Source: Martelella alba
GTDB lineage: Bacteria; Pseudomonadota; Gammaproteobacteria; Enterobacterales; Enterobacteriaceae
DNA length: 64,000 bases
Assembly: GCF_005217455.1 (NCBI RefSeq)
Contig: NZ_SZPQ01000017.1
Span: forward strand, 1 to 64,000
Direction of reading: 5' to 3'
This document shows positions 33,787 to 46,724 of the stretch, piece by piece (the first letter of the stretch is position 1; every line of letters starts with the position of its first letter). Below the pieces are notes generated by a model. It ran no database searches, was not told the DNA's origin, and saw only the letters and a program-made list of their open reading frames with translations. The translations under genes were made by a program, and so were the position numbers.

Positions 33787-35826
33787 TTACTCCAAGCCAA
33801 TAGTCACCTGATCACAATGACTATTATGGCCTTTATCCACTATCATGCGAACTTCATGCTGCCCAAAGTCGCGCATATCAAATGAATGGCTGCCAAGAAC
33901 GGGGATATGGGCCGAACGTGTCAAGCCCCCGGGGCCGATAAGTGAAACGACCACGCCATCGGCATCCGGACAGGCATTGTTAATGGAATGGACCACCAAC
34001 CGGTCTGCCGGCCACTTGAAATCCACTTGCGTGGGCCGGGTTTCTCCAGGATGCGCCAGCAATGTCGAGGGGTTGATAAAATCAAACTCGCCCCACTTAT
34101 CGCCCAGGCTTACATTTGCGGAAAGAAAAGTAAATGCTAATCCGTGTTGTAGCTCGTCGCGCCACTCTGGATAAACCTGGATGAATTTGTCAAGAAGTTC
34201 CCGTACCTCTTGCCCGGTAAATGTTCGGGCTTTCTTGTAGATATAGGCGTGCACACCGTTGGCCAAGACAAAATCATAGGGCAGCTTTGTATAGGCGTTC
34301 CCGATATTTTGTCTCTCCAGCAAGGCTTGTGCCGGAAATTTGATAACATCCTGTCCCAAACCGCCAAGATGCAGTTGCACCGGGTCGGCCACCACCAGGT
34401 AATCCGCCATAAAAGGTTGCAACCGCAACTTATCGCGCAAGTCGACCTGCGACACACGGATAAGGTTGCCCCGTAGTTTACCCGCGGACAAGGTATCAAT
34501 CAGATCGTCGCACAGGACATCGTCTGAACTGAATACCGCGAATTTTGCCCCGAAGCGGGTCAATGAAGATATCGTTCCAACCAGTTCCCGATAGTGATCC
34601 AAGTGGGCCAGGCGCAGGCTGTAATTTTTTTCAGGGAGCGCCGCTGCCCATGCCTTTGGCAAGGCCAGGCCGTCCCGATAAAGATTATTGATCAGCACGC
34701 CGACGCTCGCCAAAATCAGCGCCGACGCCAGCATCCCCCCCATTCTCTTTAAAAGCAGCGCGGTATCAATCACACCGATAAGGGCCATCACCAGCATCCA
34801 CAGCGCGAATGGCAGTTGATGCTGCATGCCCGGCGACTGGGTACGGGTGAACATCACAAAAGTAATAAGCAGATTTACGGCCGCAAAGCCGCACAGCAAG
34901 CTTTTTTTCCGATAAGGCGACAGCAGCGATGTCAGGCAACCCAACAGCGCCAGCGCAAGCACATACAAGCCGATACCGTGCAATGTATTCCACAGGGAGT
35001 AGGAAAATGAAGCCTGGTAGGCCGAATAGATATGGCTGTAGTCGGTATGCAGAATGCGCCGAATCAGGTTGGATTGGAAACCAAAAGCGAAGGCGGCGGT
35101 TGTGACAGCGGAACACCCGAAAGTAAGGAGGATGTTACGGCATCTTACCGATAGGGCAGGCCGTGTCGTGAAACGGGTTTTCTGTACATCATATAAAAAT
35201 GCCAATATCGGTAAGGTGATATACAGTGTCACGACAGTATACGCATACCAGCGTCTGAATAAAAAAGGCGCCCAAAGTAATATGCCAAGCCATATCGCTT
35301 TTTTGGCGCAAAAGCGATGGGAAAGCGATGCATTGAAAACCAGCAAAACGGCCGCGAGCACAGGCAGCAAACCGATTATATCCGGATAGCCACGTAAGGA
35401 CGGGCGCCAAAAAGGCACATACAAAGCCGCCGCCATCATGCAAAAACAAGCGATAAAACGGTTATTATCGTATACCCGTTTCATCAGGCCGGACAAAAGA
35501 AGACACACCAGGCTCAAGTAAACCAGCGTTAGACCGAGGATGTAACTCAATCGTCCGGCACCCAATAACAGATAAAAAGGAAACAACAGCGAAACGGGCA
35601 ACGGATTATAGTCACTACCACGAATCTCATGCTCGTTCTGTTCAAGCCAGGTGAAAATGTGTTTGGTTAACAAATCGCCGTAATCTTGCCAGGCAAGCCA
35701 ATAACCTTTATAGTCCCAAATATAGACTAAATCTTCTCCTGAGATATAAAACCACGTATTAACGCCAATAAAAATCAACAAAAGCAAAAAAAAGAGTATT
35801 TCGGCTCTTGATAGGTTTTTTTCCAT
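33787..35826 (-). CDS. GT-C type membrane glycosyltransferase (GtrC/GmlC-like)
   Basis: 679 aa. The first about 390 residues hold around ten hydrophobic spans; an extramembrane, probably periplasmic, domain of about 280 residues follows. The first loop contains WDYKGYWLAWQDY with acidic residues, as in polyprenyl-phosphate-sugar-dependent GT-C enzymes. It lies directly downstream of gtrA and gtrB, which provide the lipid-linked sugar, so it is likely the enzyme that adds a side-chain sugar to the O-antigen. Third-gene products of such operons differ widely, so the sugar cannot be read from sequence; galactose would fit the locus. Confidence 0.72.
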   Translation of the reverse strand: MEKNLSRAEILFFLLLLIFIGVNTWFYISGEDLVYIWDYKGYWLAWQDYGDLLTKHIFTWLEQNEHEIRGSDYNPLPVSLLFPFYLLLGAGRLSYILGLTLVYLSLVCLLLSGLMKRVYDNNRFIACFCMMAAALYVPFWRPSLRGYPDIIGLLPVLAAVLLVFNASLSHRFCAKKAIWLGILLWAPFLFRRWYAYTVVTLYITLPILAFLYDVQKTRFTTRPALSVRCRNILLTFGCSAVTTAAFAFGFQSNLIRRILHTDYSHIYSAYQASFSYSLWNTLHGIGLYVLALALLGCLTSLLSPYRKKSLLCGFAAVNLLITFVMFTRTQSPGMQHQLPFALWMLVMALIGVIDTALLLKRMGGMLASALILASVGVLINNLYRDGLALPKAWAAALPEKNYSLRLAHLDHYRELVGTISSLTRFGAKFAVFSSDDVLCDDLIDTLSAGKLRGNLIRVSQVDLRDKLRLQPFMADYLVVADPVQLHLGGLGQDVIKFPAQALLERQNIGNAYTKLPYDFVLANGVHAYIYKKARTFTGQEVRELLDKFIQVYPEWRDELQHGLAFTFLSANVSLGDKWGEFDFINPSTLLAHPGETRPTQVDFKWPADRLVVHSINNACPDADGVVVSLIGPGGLTRSAHIPVLGSHSFDMRDFGQHEVRMIVDKGHNSHCDQVTIGLE

Positions 35827-35834
35827 TTTTCCGC

Positions 35835-36791
35835 CTATTGCAAATATTTTTCGATGATGTATTTCGGTCTATGCTTGACTTCCATATAAATTTTCCCGAT
35901 ATACTCACCTATCACCCCAATGGAAAGCATTTGTATGCCACCGAGGAAAAAAATGGCAATCATCATGGATGACCAACCCTCAACTGTATTGCCGATCAAT
36001 TTTTCAATCACGGCATATACCGCCGCCAGGCAGGAAAACAACGAAATGGTGAACCCCGTAAGCGCAATAACCCGCAACGGCATTATCGATAAAGAAGTGA
36101 GCCCCTCCAAAGCCAGCGCCAACATTTTTTTCAATGGATATTTCGATTCACCGGCGCTGCGGCACTTACGCGTATAGTAAATATTGGTCGAACAATAGCC
36201 TATCAGCGGAACCAGGCCGCGCAAATAAATATTCTCCTCGTCGTAAGACATAAGGGCTTTCACCGCCCTGGCGCTGAGCAACCGAAAATCGGCATGATTT
36301 TCAATTTGCTTGACGCCAAGTCGGGTCATCAACTTGTAGAAATACTGCGCCGTCTTGCGCTTGAACAACGTGTCCGATGTCCAGTTATCCCGCACACCGT
36401 AAACGATATCGTTACCCGCCAAGTACGCATCCACCATCTGGCCGATAACATGCACGTCATCCTGTAAATCAGCATCGATACTCACACAAATATCGCATTC
36501 GACATTATCGAGACCCGCCCAAAGCGCACGTTGGTGCCCCCGGTTGCTCGCCAGCTTCAACCCGCGCACATCAGGATAATCTTTATACGCCTGGGCAATC
36601 ATTGCCCAGGTTTCGTCCCGACTGCCATCGTCCACAAACAAGAGATAGCTTTTATCAGCAATCTTATTTGTCTCCCTTAACCCTGCCAAAACGGCACGTA
36701 ACTGAGTCAGGCAAACAGGAAACATGTCTCGCTCATTATAACAAGGGACTATGATGGCCAATAGCGGCACTTCTTGTTGATACTCGATCAT
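35835..36791 (-). CDS. gtrB: GtrB-type polyprenyl-phosphate glycosyltransferase
   Basis: 318 aa. The N-terminal GT2 domain (DPM1-like) has LLAIIVPCYNERDMFP, LLFVDDGSRDETW and CVSIDADLQDD; two C-terminal membrane helices follow (about 235-260 and 270-295) and the family tail GEYIGKIYMEVKHRPKYIIEKY. It makes undecaprenyl-phosphate-linked sugar on the cytoplasmic side. It starts right after the gtrA stop and ends 8 bases before the GT-C gene. Confidence 0.9.
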   Translation of the reverse strand: MIEYQQEVPLLAIIVPCYNERDMFPVCLTQLRAVLAGLRETNKIADKSYLLFVDDGSRDETWAMIAQAYKDYPDVRGLKLASNRGHQRALWAGLDNVECDICVSIDADLQDDVHVIGQMVDAYLAGNDIVYGVRDNWTSDTLFKRKTAQYFYKLMTRLGVKQIENHADFRLLSARAVKALMSYDEENIYLRGLVPLIGYCSTNIYYTRKCRSAGESKYPLKKMLALALEGLTSLSIMPLRVIALTGFTISLFSCLAAVYAVIEKLIGNTVEGWSSMMIAIFFLGGIQMLSIGVIGEYIGKIYMEVKHRPKYIIEKYLQ

Positions 36792-37172
36792 CTATTTCAT
36801 GGCCCATTTTTTATTTATGACGAACCCCACGAGGGTGTAGGCTATCATCCCAAAGAGTTGGACGGTATAATGATTCTCCGGAAAGTAATACAAAGCGACG
36901 GTGATAACGATGAGGTTAACGAAATAGGATAGCAACACACTAATCAAAAACCGGAACGAACTTTGTAATGATATCTTATTGGAGAACGTAAATATGCTGT
37001 TTAATAGATAACTAAAAACAACACCAGCAATATACCCGAAAACATTAGAAATGTATATCGAACAGCCTAAATACATCAATAAAAAAATGACCAGAGCACA
37101 AACCAGAGTATTAACAGCACCCACCAGGCAATACTTTACCAACTGGCTTCGATATAATTCTGTCAGCGTCAC
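36792..37172 (-). CDS. gtrA: GtrA-type flippase
   Basis: 126 aa, four membrane helices, GtrA/DPMS family (SQLVKYCLVGAVNTLVCALV ... LVGFVINKKWAMK). It is thought to flip the undecaprenyl-phosphate sugar made by GtrB. The frame is open to 37316, but that part reads through the dispersed repeat at 37200-37272. I choose GTG 37172, which gives the usual family length and has GGGAA upstream. Confidence 0.85.
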   Translation of the reverse strand: MTLTELYRSQLVKYCLVGAVNTLVCALVIFLLMYLGCSIYISNVFGYIAGVVFSYLLNSIFTFSNKISLQSSFRFLISVLLSYFVNLIVITVALYYFPENHYTVQLFGMIAYTLVGFVINKKWAMK

Positions 37173-37199
37173 GAATAAACATTCCCGATGTATACACTC

Positions 37200-37272
37200 G
37201 TCATACTTCAAGTTGCCGCTTTGTTGGCCGCGCTCGCTGACCGCCGCGATGCAACTCGAAGTACATGGAGTA
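37200..37272. repeat. Dispersed intergenic palindromic repeat, copy 2
   Basis: It begins TCATACTTCAAGTTGC, contains TTTGTTGGCCGCGCTC, and ends GCAACTCGAAGTACATGGAG. The ends are near-inverted repeats (ACTTCAAGTTGC and GCAACTCGAAGT). It lies between wbbO and gtrA and marks the join between the galactan operon and the gtr trio. Confidence 0.8.
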
Positions 37273-37293
37273 TAAAATAGGATAAGATAACGG

Positions 37294-38439
37294 CTATTGA
37301 AACCCCTCTGCCGCAATCGCCCGCTGATAAAGTTGCAAGGTGTTCTCGATAATCAGCGATGAAGCAAATTTGTTTTCCACCCTTTCCCGGCCGTGAATAC
37401 CCATCTCGGCGCGTTTGTTAGGACTGGTCAGCAGGAATTCAAGCTTATCGGCCAACAATCCGATGTTCCGCTTTTCAACCAGGCTGCCGCTGTAATCGTC
37501 GATAATCAGGCTTTGACAACCGCCGACGTCATAAGCGATACATGCCCTGCCCACCGAAGCGGCCTCCAGCAGGATACGCGGAATCCCTTCGGAATACACG
37601 GACGGCAGGGCCACCACGTTGGCCGCCTGAATGAGGCTATACACATCGGCACATTTGCCCAGCCAGTTAATCAGCCCTTGGCGACGCCACAACTCTATCT
37701 GTTCCATGGGAATGGCATCGGCATCATCCGCCACCGTGATACCGGCGACATTCAATTGAAACTCGATGCCTTTACGCGCCAAACGGCGTTTGACCTCCAC
37801 CAGATCGCCAAGTCCCTTGCTCCACAACAATCGGCTGGCGAACAACACGACCGGCTTTTCCCATAGGGTTTCCATGGAATAGCGGTAGATATCGGGATTG
37901 ATACCGGCACCGTCAATCACTACGGTCTGTCCGGGATCGACGTGGGTGAGATCGATTAACATATCCCGGTCATGCTCATGCTCGAACGCCAATAAGCATT
38001 TTTTATTACTGAAAATATATTTATAGGAGTGCAATGTCAGCCAACGAATAATCCCCATCAGCAAATTAGACACCATAAACACTCTGCCCAAACCGACGAA
38101 GCTCAAAATGATGGGCTTATGATGGCGATGGGCGTAAAAGCCCCCCATCAGGCAAGGCTTAATGGTGATGCAGTGCAATGCATCCGGCTTGATACAATCC
38201 AGTAAACGCCAAACAGTGAAAGATGATAGCAAAAACTTGACCGGATTTATCGACTGTTCGGCAACATTGGAATTGTGGCATATCATGCCCAGGGTGGTCA
38301 GCCGGTCTTTGATACTTTTATCAGAAAAATGGCTGATGACATGAATCTCGTACCCGGCGGACATGGCCGCCATTGCTCGCTCGACCCAATGCAACTCAAA
38401 ATACCAATCTGAGTTTATGAAGTAACAAATCTTTTTCAT
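37294..38439 (-). CDS. wbbO: GT4 galactosyltransferase, WbbO-like
   Basis: 381 aa GT-B glycosyltransferase. It starts MKKICYFINSDWYFELHWVE, which resembles Klebsiella WbbO as I remember it. The C-terminal GT4 domain has LFASRLLWSKGLGDLVE and the E-x7-E motif in SVYSEGIPRILLEAASVG. In the Klebsiella galactan I system WbbO adds the first galactose residues to the lipid-linked primer. ATG 38439 (AGGA upstream) is preferred over the frame opening at 38493, which lies in wbbN. Last gene of the wzm-wbbO operon. Confidence 0.78.
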   Translation of the reverse strand: MKKICYFINSDWYFELHWVERAMAAMSAGYEIHVISHFSDKSIKDRLTTLGMICHNSNVAEQSINPVKFLLSSFTVWRLLDCIKPDALHCITIKPCLMGGFYAHRHHKPIILSFVGLGRVFMVSNLLMGIIRWLTLHSYKYIFSNKKCLLAFEHEHDRDMLIDLTHVDPGQTVVIDGAGINPDIYRYSMETLWEKPVVLFASRLLWSKGLGDLVEVKRRLARKGIEFQLNVAGITVADDADAIPMEQIELWRRQGLINWLGKCADVYSLIQAANVVALPSVYSEGIPRILLEAASVGRACIAYDVGGCQSLIIDDYSGSLVEKRNIGLLADKLEFLLTSPNKRAEMGIHGRERVENKFASSLIIENTLQLYQRAIAAEGFQ

Positions 38440-38453
38440 CCTATTCCTACCGA

Positions 38454-42410
<3,957 letters not shown>

Positions 42411-42521
42411 TTAAAAACTCGAAATAACCCATCCTGATGTAATAAGTAGCATCTTCACCCGTCAAACTTCAAGCTAGCTATTTTTAACAGTCATGATCGA
42501 TGCTGAAGCGTTAAAGGTTTA

Positions 42522-43262
42522 TCAAGCCATTGCGGCCTTATACTGCGAAATAACAGTCTCGGCGCTACCCATCTCTTTCAATCGATGATCTTCAATCCAA
42601 ATCACCTTGTCGCAAATCTGTTTTATATCATTAAGATTATGACTGACAAAGAGGATTGTTACGCCTTTCTTCTTAAATTCATTAATGGTATTAATGCATT
42701 TCCGCTGAAATGCAATATCACCCACCGCCAGGACTTCATCGATGATAAGGATATCCGGATCAACTTGTGTTATCACGGAAAAACCGAGTTTGGCCAACAT
42801 ACCGCTTGAATAGACCCGGATAGGTTCGTTGATGAATTCGCCCAGCTCCGAGAATTCAATAATCTTGTCCAAACGGTCATTCAACTGCTTACGACGCAAA
42901 CCCAAAAGCGTGGCATTCAGCCGGATATTCTCCCGACCGGTCAGCTCCGGATGAAATCCCCCGCCCAACTCAAGCATGGACGCGACACGGCCATTGACGC
43001 TGACGGCGCCGGCGGTGGGTTTTATGACGCCGGCAACCAGACCAAGCGAGGTACTCTTACCGGCGCCATTACGGCCGATAAGCGCCACGGACTCGCCCTT
43101 TCCCACGCTGAAGGAGATATCCTCTATGGCAAGATAGCTCCTTCCCGACAGCAGGCTGATGGCGCGGCGAGGATTGAAGATCAGCTCTTTGATCCCCGAA
43201 CCAATATGGTGGTAAAGCGGATAGCGTTTAGTGACGTGATGAAATTCAATTGCCGGTTGCAT
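42522..43262 (-). CDS. wzt: Wzt, O-antigen ABC exporter ATPase
   Basis: 246 aa. Walker A ALIGRNGAGKSTSLGLVAG, signature VYSSGMLAKLGFSV, Walker B DILIIDEVLAVGD, and H-loop LFVSHNLNDIKQ. It lacks the C-terminal carbohydrate-binding domain found in chain-terminator-dependent exporters, as expected for galactan I, where export and length control are coupled to synthesis. It overlaps wzm by one base. Confidence 0.93.
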   Translation of the reverse strand: MQPAIEFHHVTKRYPLYHHIGSGIKELIFNPRRAISLLSGRSYLAIEDISFSVGKGESVALIGRNGAGKSTSLGLVAGVIKPTAGAVSVNGRVASMLELGGGFHPELTGRENIRLNATLLGLRRKQLNDRLDKIIEFSELGEFINEPIRVYSSGMLAKLGFSVITQVDPDILIIDEVLAVGDIAFQRKCINTINEFKKKGVTILFVSHNLNDIKQICDKVIWIEDHRLKEMGSAETVISQYKAAMA

Positions 43263-44029
43263 TATAAAATCTCAGCGAATCTGTATTTTAATCTGTTGAA
43301 AACCCAGGAACCCATAATTAGGAAAACGATACCATAGCCATACAGGCAAGCAATTTCGGTATAATTAACAATACCGTGCATGAACAAATCCCGCCAACTC
43401 AGGACCATATTTGCCATGGGGTTAAACATCACCAACCATTGGTATTTTTCCGGAATCATCTCACCGGAATATAATATAGGGGTGCAATAAAACATCAGCA
43501 TGATCCCCAGGGTCACAAATCGTTCAAGATCGCGAAAAAAGAGGTTCAACGTCGACAAGATCAACGCGACGCCAAACGTCAAAATCATTTGCCCCAAACC
43601 GATAATAGGTATGCCCCACAACCAGTCAATGGAGGGCCGCATATGATAGATATACAGAAAAACGATGATAACCGGAATCGTGCAGAGAAAATGCATACAC
43701 TCCATCAAAACATTACTTAGCGGTATCACCGAACGTGGGAAAACGGTTTTTTTGATAATCTGGGCGTTCGCGATAAAAGCAAAGAGCGAATTGGTCGTCG
43801 CACTGGCGAACCACTGCCAGGGGAATAATCCGGTAATCAGAAACACGGTATAATTGGGAATCTGAACCCGCATAACAAGCTTAAAAATGAAATAATAGAT
43901 CATAGCAAACAACAGCGGGTTAGCAATCGACCACAAATACCCTAGAAAACTGCTTTTGTAGCGGACCTTTAATTCCTTCTCAGTAATAACTATCGCAAGA
44001 TCAATAAGATAACCAAAATTATACTTCAT
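43262..44029 (-). CDS. wzm: Wzm, O-antigen ABC exporter permease
   Basis: 255 aa, ABC-2 family membrane protein with about six spans. Family N-terminus LKVRYKSSFLGYLWSIANPL, then FPWQWFASATTNSLFAF and FNPMANMVLSWRDLFMHG. It pairs with Wzt to move the finished lipid-linked galactan across the inner membrane. First gene of the operon; the JUMPStart/ops element lies 52-91 bases before its start. Confidence 0.95.
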   Translation of the reverse strand: MKYNFGYLIDLAIVITEKELKVRYKSSFLGYLWSIANPLLFAMIYYFIFKLVMRVQIPNYTVFLITGLFPWQWFASATTNSLFAFIANAQIIKKTVFPRSVIPLSNVLMECMHFLCTIPVIIVFLYIYHMRPSIDWLWGIPIIGLGQMILTFGVALILSTLNLFFRDLERFVTLGIMLMFYCTPILYSGEMIPEKYQWLVMFNPMANMVLSWRDLFMHGIVNYTEIACLYGYGIVFLIMGSWVFNRLKYRFAEIL

Positions 44030-44080
44030 AGATAGAACTCTTTTTTGTACAAAATCCGCTCTTGGCTAGAAAATGCTGGC

Positions 44081-44120
44081 CCACGCTACCGCCCCTGGCG
44101 TTATCACAGCCAGTTCAGCA
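44081..44120 (-). promoter_or_regulatory. JUMPStart sequence with ops element (RfaH recruitment)
   Basis: The minus strand reads CTGGCTGTGATAACGCCAGG followed by the ops core GGCGGTAGCGTGG (44081-44093), matching the 3' part of the JUMPStart consensus. Such elements recruit RfaH to RNA polymerase to allow transcription of long surface-polysaccharide operons. It points toward wzm. Confidence 0.88.
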
Positions 44121-44842
44121 ACCGAATCAAGTTTCTTTCGCATCCAGGCTATCCCGCTTGTTCACCTGTGTACATTTGATTAACATCACAGCGTTTTCCG
44201 GCGGCACAAAAAGCATTACTCTCCCGGATCAGCGAACATCAGTCGGGATCATAAGCAAAACGCTCGTAACATTACGCGCACGAACCGCGCGCGTCACTAG
44301 GAAAAATCATAAAGATAAAGCCGCCATGGGCGTGTGCGAGTCAGCGTCAGCGATAGTTTGTCCCATGACCAAAACCGGCCACCAGACATAACCACAGAGT
44401 GCCATTTGCCATGACGCAGCGAACCGGGCGAAAAACACACTGGGATACTTAACAGATCGTAATGCATTGAATGTTCCGGGCTCGCGGTTAACTTGTTATG
44501 TACAGCTGTCTTACGTGGCGACGTATGCTAGCATTTTCTGCCAAATAGTGAAAGAAAAGGCTGCTTAAATGCCCCGTCGGGTTGGCTTACCCGAGAAACG
44601 GCTTACACAACATGGGGATGAATGACAGGCAGGCGGCCTCTTTTTGCAATTATTTAATTATTAATGATTGGCTAATACAGTGATAGGCTGACGATTAGCC
44701 CGCAACGATGTTAAAATCCGTCCAGTCGATAGACTGGCGTTAACAAAAATTGCCGGTATCCATCACTACCGGGACGCACAGCGTTCTTGCTGTTCGCATG
44801 GGCGATATCTTAACGAGGTTTTGGAATCGGGCTACATTGTTT
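44121..44842. other. Intergenic region between wzm and the GYF-like gene
   Basis: About 720 bases upstream of two divergent transcripts. It should hold the O-antigen operon promoter. Short open frames here have no coding character that I can see. An AT-rich block lies around 44640-44680. Confidence 0.5.
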
Positions 44843-45688
44843 ATGGCCGGCTGGTGGTATATTGCGGATAATCAACGGCAGGGGCCGGTGACCTTGCCAA
44901 CGCTGGAAAAATTACTGCATCATCGGGTATTGAACGCGCAAAGCCTCATCTGGCGTGAAGGTTTTGCACAATGGATGCCCGTGTCCGCAATACATGAACT
45001 GAAGCCGCTGCTTGACTCGCCGCCCCCCTTGTTGGCGCCCTCCCCCCACCAGGCGGTATTGCCCTCTTTCACGCTTAACGCCTCGCGCCGATGGATCTAT
45101 AGCGGTTTGCTCATCGGCTTGCTTATCGCGGTCAGTTCGACGGTCTACTTCACGCAACAAGGCGATTTCCGCCAGTTGCTTGATGATATCAAGGGTAGCG
45201 CGATGTGGCGCGCCGCCACCCCATCCGTCCGGCAGACGACATTGTCGCCGCCCGCCATTTCGGCACACCAATGGCGAAACCCCATTACCCATAAACGCGC
45301 GATAATTGATGATACCTGGAGCGTCAAACAGCTTGAAGCCGGGCCGGGCATGCTGACCAGTTCGTTTATCAGCAGCGATACCCACGTTAATTTCAGCGTC
45401 GTCAGGGATAACGGCCCAAGCCTTAACCAGGTCGTGGCCTATCTCAAGGCGCATGAACCCACGCTGCGTTTTATCAATGCGGGAAATTACCACAACAATA
45501 AAACCCTGGCGGAGTGGACCGGCATCGCCACCAGCCCGACTGATCATGAGCGTCATTACATCGTGCACGTCACCGATGCCAAAGCCGGTTACAGCATATT
45601 TATCGCCATGATCAATCAACAAACGGCCGCCAGCGTCGCCCGCCTGGAAGCGCTTATGGCGCAGTTGGATAGTACGTTTCTGGAATGA
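44843..45688 (+). CDS. GYF_2-domain (DUF4339-like) single-span membrane protein
   Basis: 281 aa. The N-terminus WWYIADNQRQGPVTLPTLEK, then LIWREGFAQWMPVS, is the GYF_2/DUF4339 fold. A Pro-rich linker (about 80-95), one membrane helix (about 103-122, IYSGLLIGLLIAVSSTVYF) and a domain of about 150 residues follow. The domain suggests protein-protein contact at the cytoplasmic face; the target is unknown. ATG 44843 is chosen because the domain begins there; ATG 44798 is possible. Divergent from the O-antigen operon. Confidence 0.65.
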   Translation: MAGWWYIADNQRQGPVTLPTLEKLLHHRVLNAQSLIWREGFAQWMPVSAIHELKPLLDSPPPLLAPSPHQAVLPSFTLNASRRWIYSGLLIGLLIAVSSTVYFTQQGDFRQLLDDIKGSAMWRAATPSVRQTTLSPPAISAHQWRNPITHKRAIIDDTWSVKQLEAGPGMLTSSFISSDTHVNFSVVRDNGPSLNQVVAYLKAHEPTLRFINAGNYHNNKTLAEWTGIATSPTDHERHYIVHVTDAKAGYSIFIAMINQQTAASVARLEALMAQLDSTFLE

Positions 45689-46006
45689 TACTGTAAGCGA
45701 GCTGGCATCTCGCCTGGTTAACAAATCTCGCCCCGGCATCCTGACCTCACCTGATACAACCGGTGTGAGATGAACCATGGCAAAACGCTATTCCATTATC
45801 GAACGGCAACAGCATTTTGCAATAAAACCCATTCACGCACGAAGGTCCTGCGCTGGGATAAACATGGCGGCCCCCACGTTGTCCCACCCCGCCTCCACCC
45901 CGATGGAAAAACGGTAACGATTATTCCAGTGATGTCTCCTCGTCTGAGGAGGGTGGGATGCGTTCATCCCATAACGACCGAGAACAACCACAACTAAAAA
46001 ATCCCG
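45689..46006. other. Intergenic region with small hairpins
   Basis: 318 bases between the GYF-like gene and yoeB, which converge. Near 45936-45965 there are two short hairpins (CTCCTCGTCTGAGGAG; GGGATGCGTTCATCCC) that could end transcription of either gene. I see no gene. Confidence 0.45.
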
Positions 46007-46276
46007 CTATTTATAGTGGAATCTGCATTGAACAACTACCAGTTGTTGAAATTCCCCTTTTCCTGCCACCCGGTAGACAAACCGATGTTCACCAGATATC
46101 CGTCGAGACCCAAAACCAGAAAGGTCTCCTTTAAGGGGTTCCGGCTTACCCAATCCCTTAAAAGGAGACCTCTTGGCGTCTTTGATCAGTTCGTTTATTT
46201 TCAAAGTCATGCTTGGGTCTGTTTCCTGCCAAAACCGGTATTCCTGCCAAGCATTCTCCGTCCATAGAAGCCTCAT
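46007..46276 (-). CDS. yoeB: YoeB-type mRNA interferase toxin
   Basis: 89 aa (E. coli YoeB 84), RelE/ParE superfamily endoribonuclease that cuts mRNA at the ribosome. It shows the family sequence WQETDPSMTLKINELIKDAK, GKPEPLKGDLSGFGSRRISG, EHRFVYRV and the C-terminal CRFHYK with catalytic His and Tyr. GFGSRR replaces the GFWSRR of E. coli. It starts 1 base after the yefM stop. Confidence 0.92.
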   Translation of the reverse strand: MRLLWTENAWQEYRFWQETDPSMTLKINELIKDAKRSPFKGLGKPEPLKGDLSGFGSRRISGEHRFVYRVAGKGEFQQLVVVQCRFHYK

Positions 46277-46277
46277 G

Positions 46278-46529
46278 TCAGATAGTCGGGTCCTGTTCTA
46301 CCACTTTCCCTTCTCCAAGCTGCTTGATGCTATCCCTCAGACGATCGGCATTTGCTGGCGTTGAGAGTAAGTGCAGGGTTTCCAGGATGGATTCGTATTC
46401 ACCCTCCGCCAGCATAACCATTGCCTCCGAGCCTTGCCGGGTGACCAGCAGCGGGGCCCTTGAGGTGATAACCTGGTCAAAATGTGCCGCGATGTTCTGG
46501 CGGAATTCAGTTAAACGAACATGTGCCAT
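46278..46529 (-). CDS. yefM: YefM-type antitoxin
   Basis: 83 aa Phd/YefM-family antitoxin and autorepressor. The N-terminal DNA-binding fold (VRLTEFRQNIAAHFDQVI, APLLVTRQGSEAMVMLAEGEYESI) is followed by a C-terminal toxin-binding segment. GGAGG precedes ATG 46529, and a palindromic operator lies about 30 bases upstream. It forms a bicistron with yoeB. Confidence 0.92.
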   Translation of the reverse strand: MAHVRLTEFRQNIAAHFDQVITSRAPLLVTRQGSEAMVMLAEGEYESILETLHLLSTPANADRLRDSIKQLGEGKVVEQDPTI

Positions 46530-46553
46530 AAGAGACCTCCTACAGATAGCAAA

Positions 46554-46571
46554 TGTACATATTTACGTACA
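46554..46571 (-). promoter_or_regulatory. yefM-yoeB operator
   Basis: TGTACATATTTACGTACA contains two TGTACA-like hexamers spaced 12 bases apart, the pattern bound by YefM at the E. coli yefM-yoeB promoter. It lies 25 bases before the antitoxin start. Confidence 0.7.
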
Positions 46572-46666
46572 GATTAGATTGACTTTTAAACAAAGTCAAG
46601 GTCCGCCCCAATTTGCAAGCCATCCCTTTATAGAAATCGCCTGAAAAAAGACATATTACCCCGGAC

Positions 46667-46695
46667 AAAAAAAAGACCAGGCGCGTTCCCGGTCT
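46667..46695 (-). terminator. Intrinsic terminator after galE
   Basis: On the minus strand AGACCGGG and CCTGGTCT arms (one mismatch) are followed by a run of eight T. It lies 30 bases past the galE stop and ends the leftward exopolysaccharide/galF-galE transcript. Confidence 0.85.
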
Positions 46696-46724
46696 CTTAA
46701 AGGGCGGGCAGGCGCGCCCGCAAC

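Noticed and set aside
37173..37316. 48-residue N-terminal extension of GtrA
   Set aside because: The extension is the translated intergenic repeat. The GTG at 37172 gives the normal family length.
45770..45997. 75-codon plus-strand frame after the GYF-like gene
   Set aside because: Low-complexity composition and hairpins inside it; no supporting signals.
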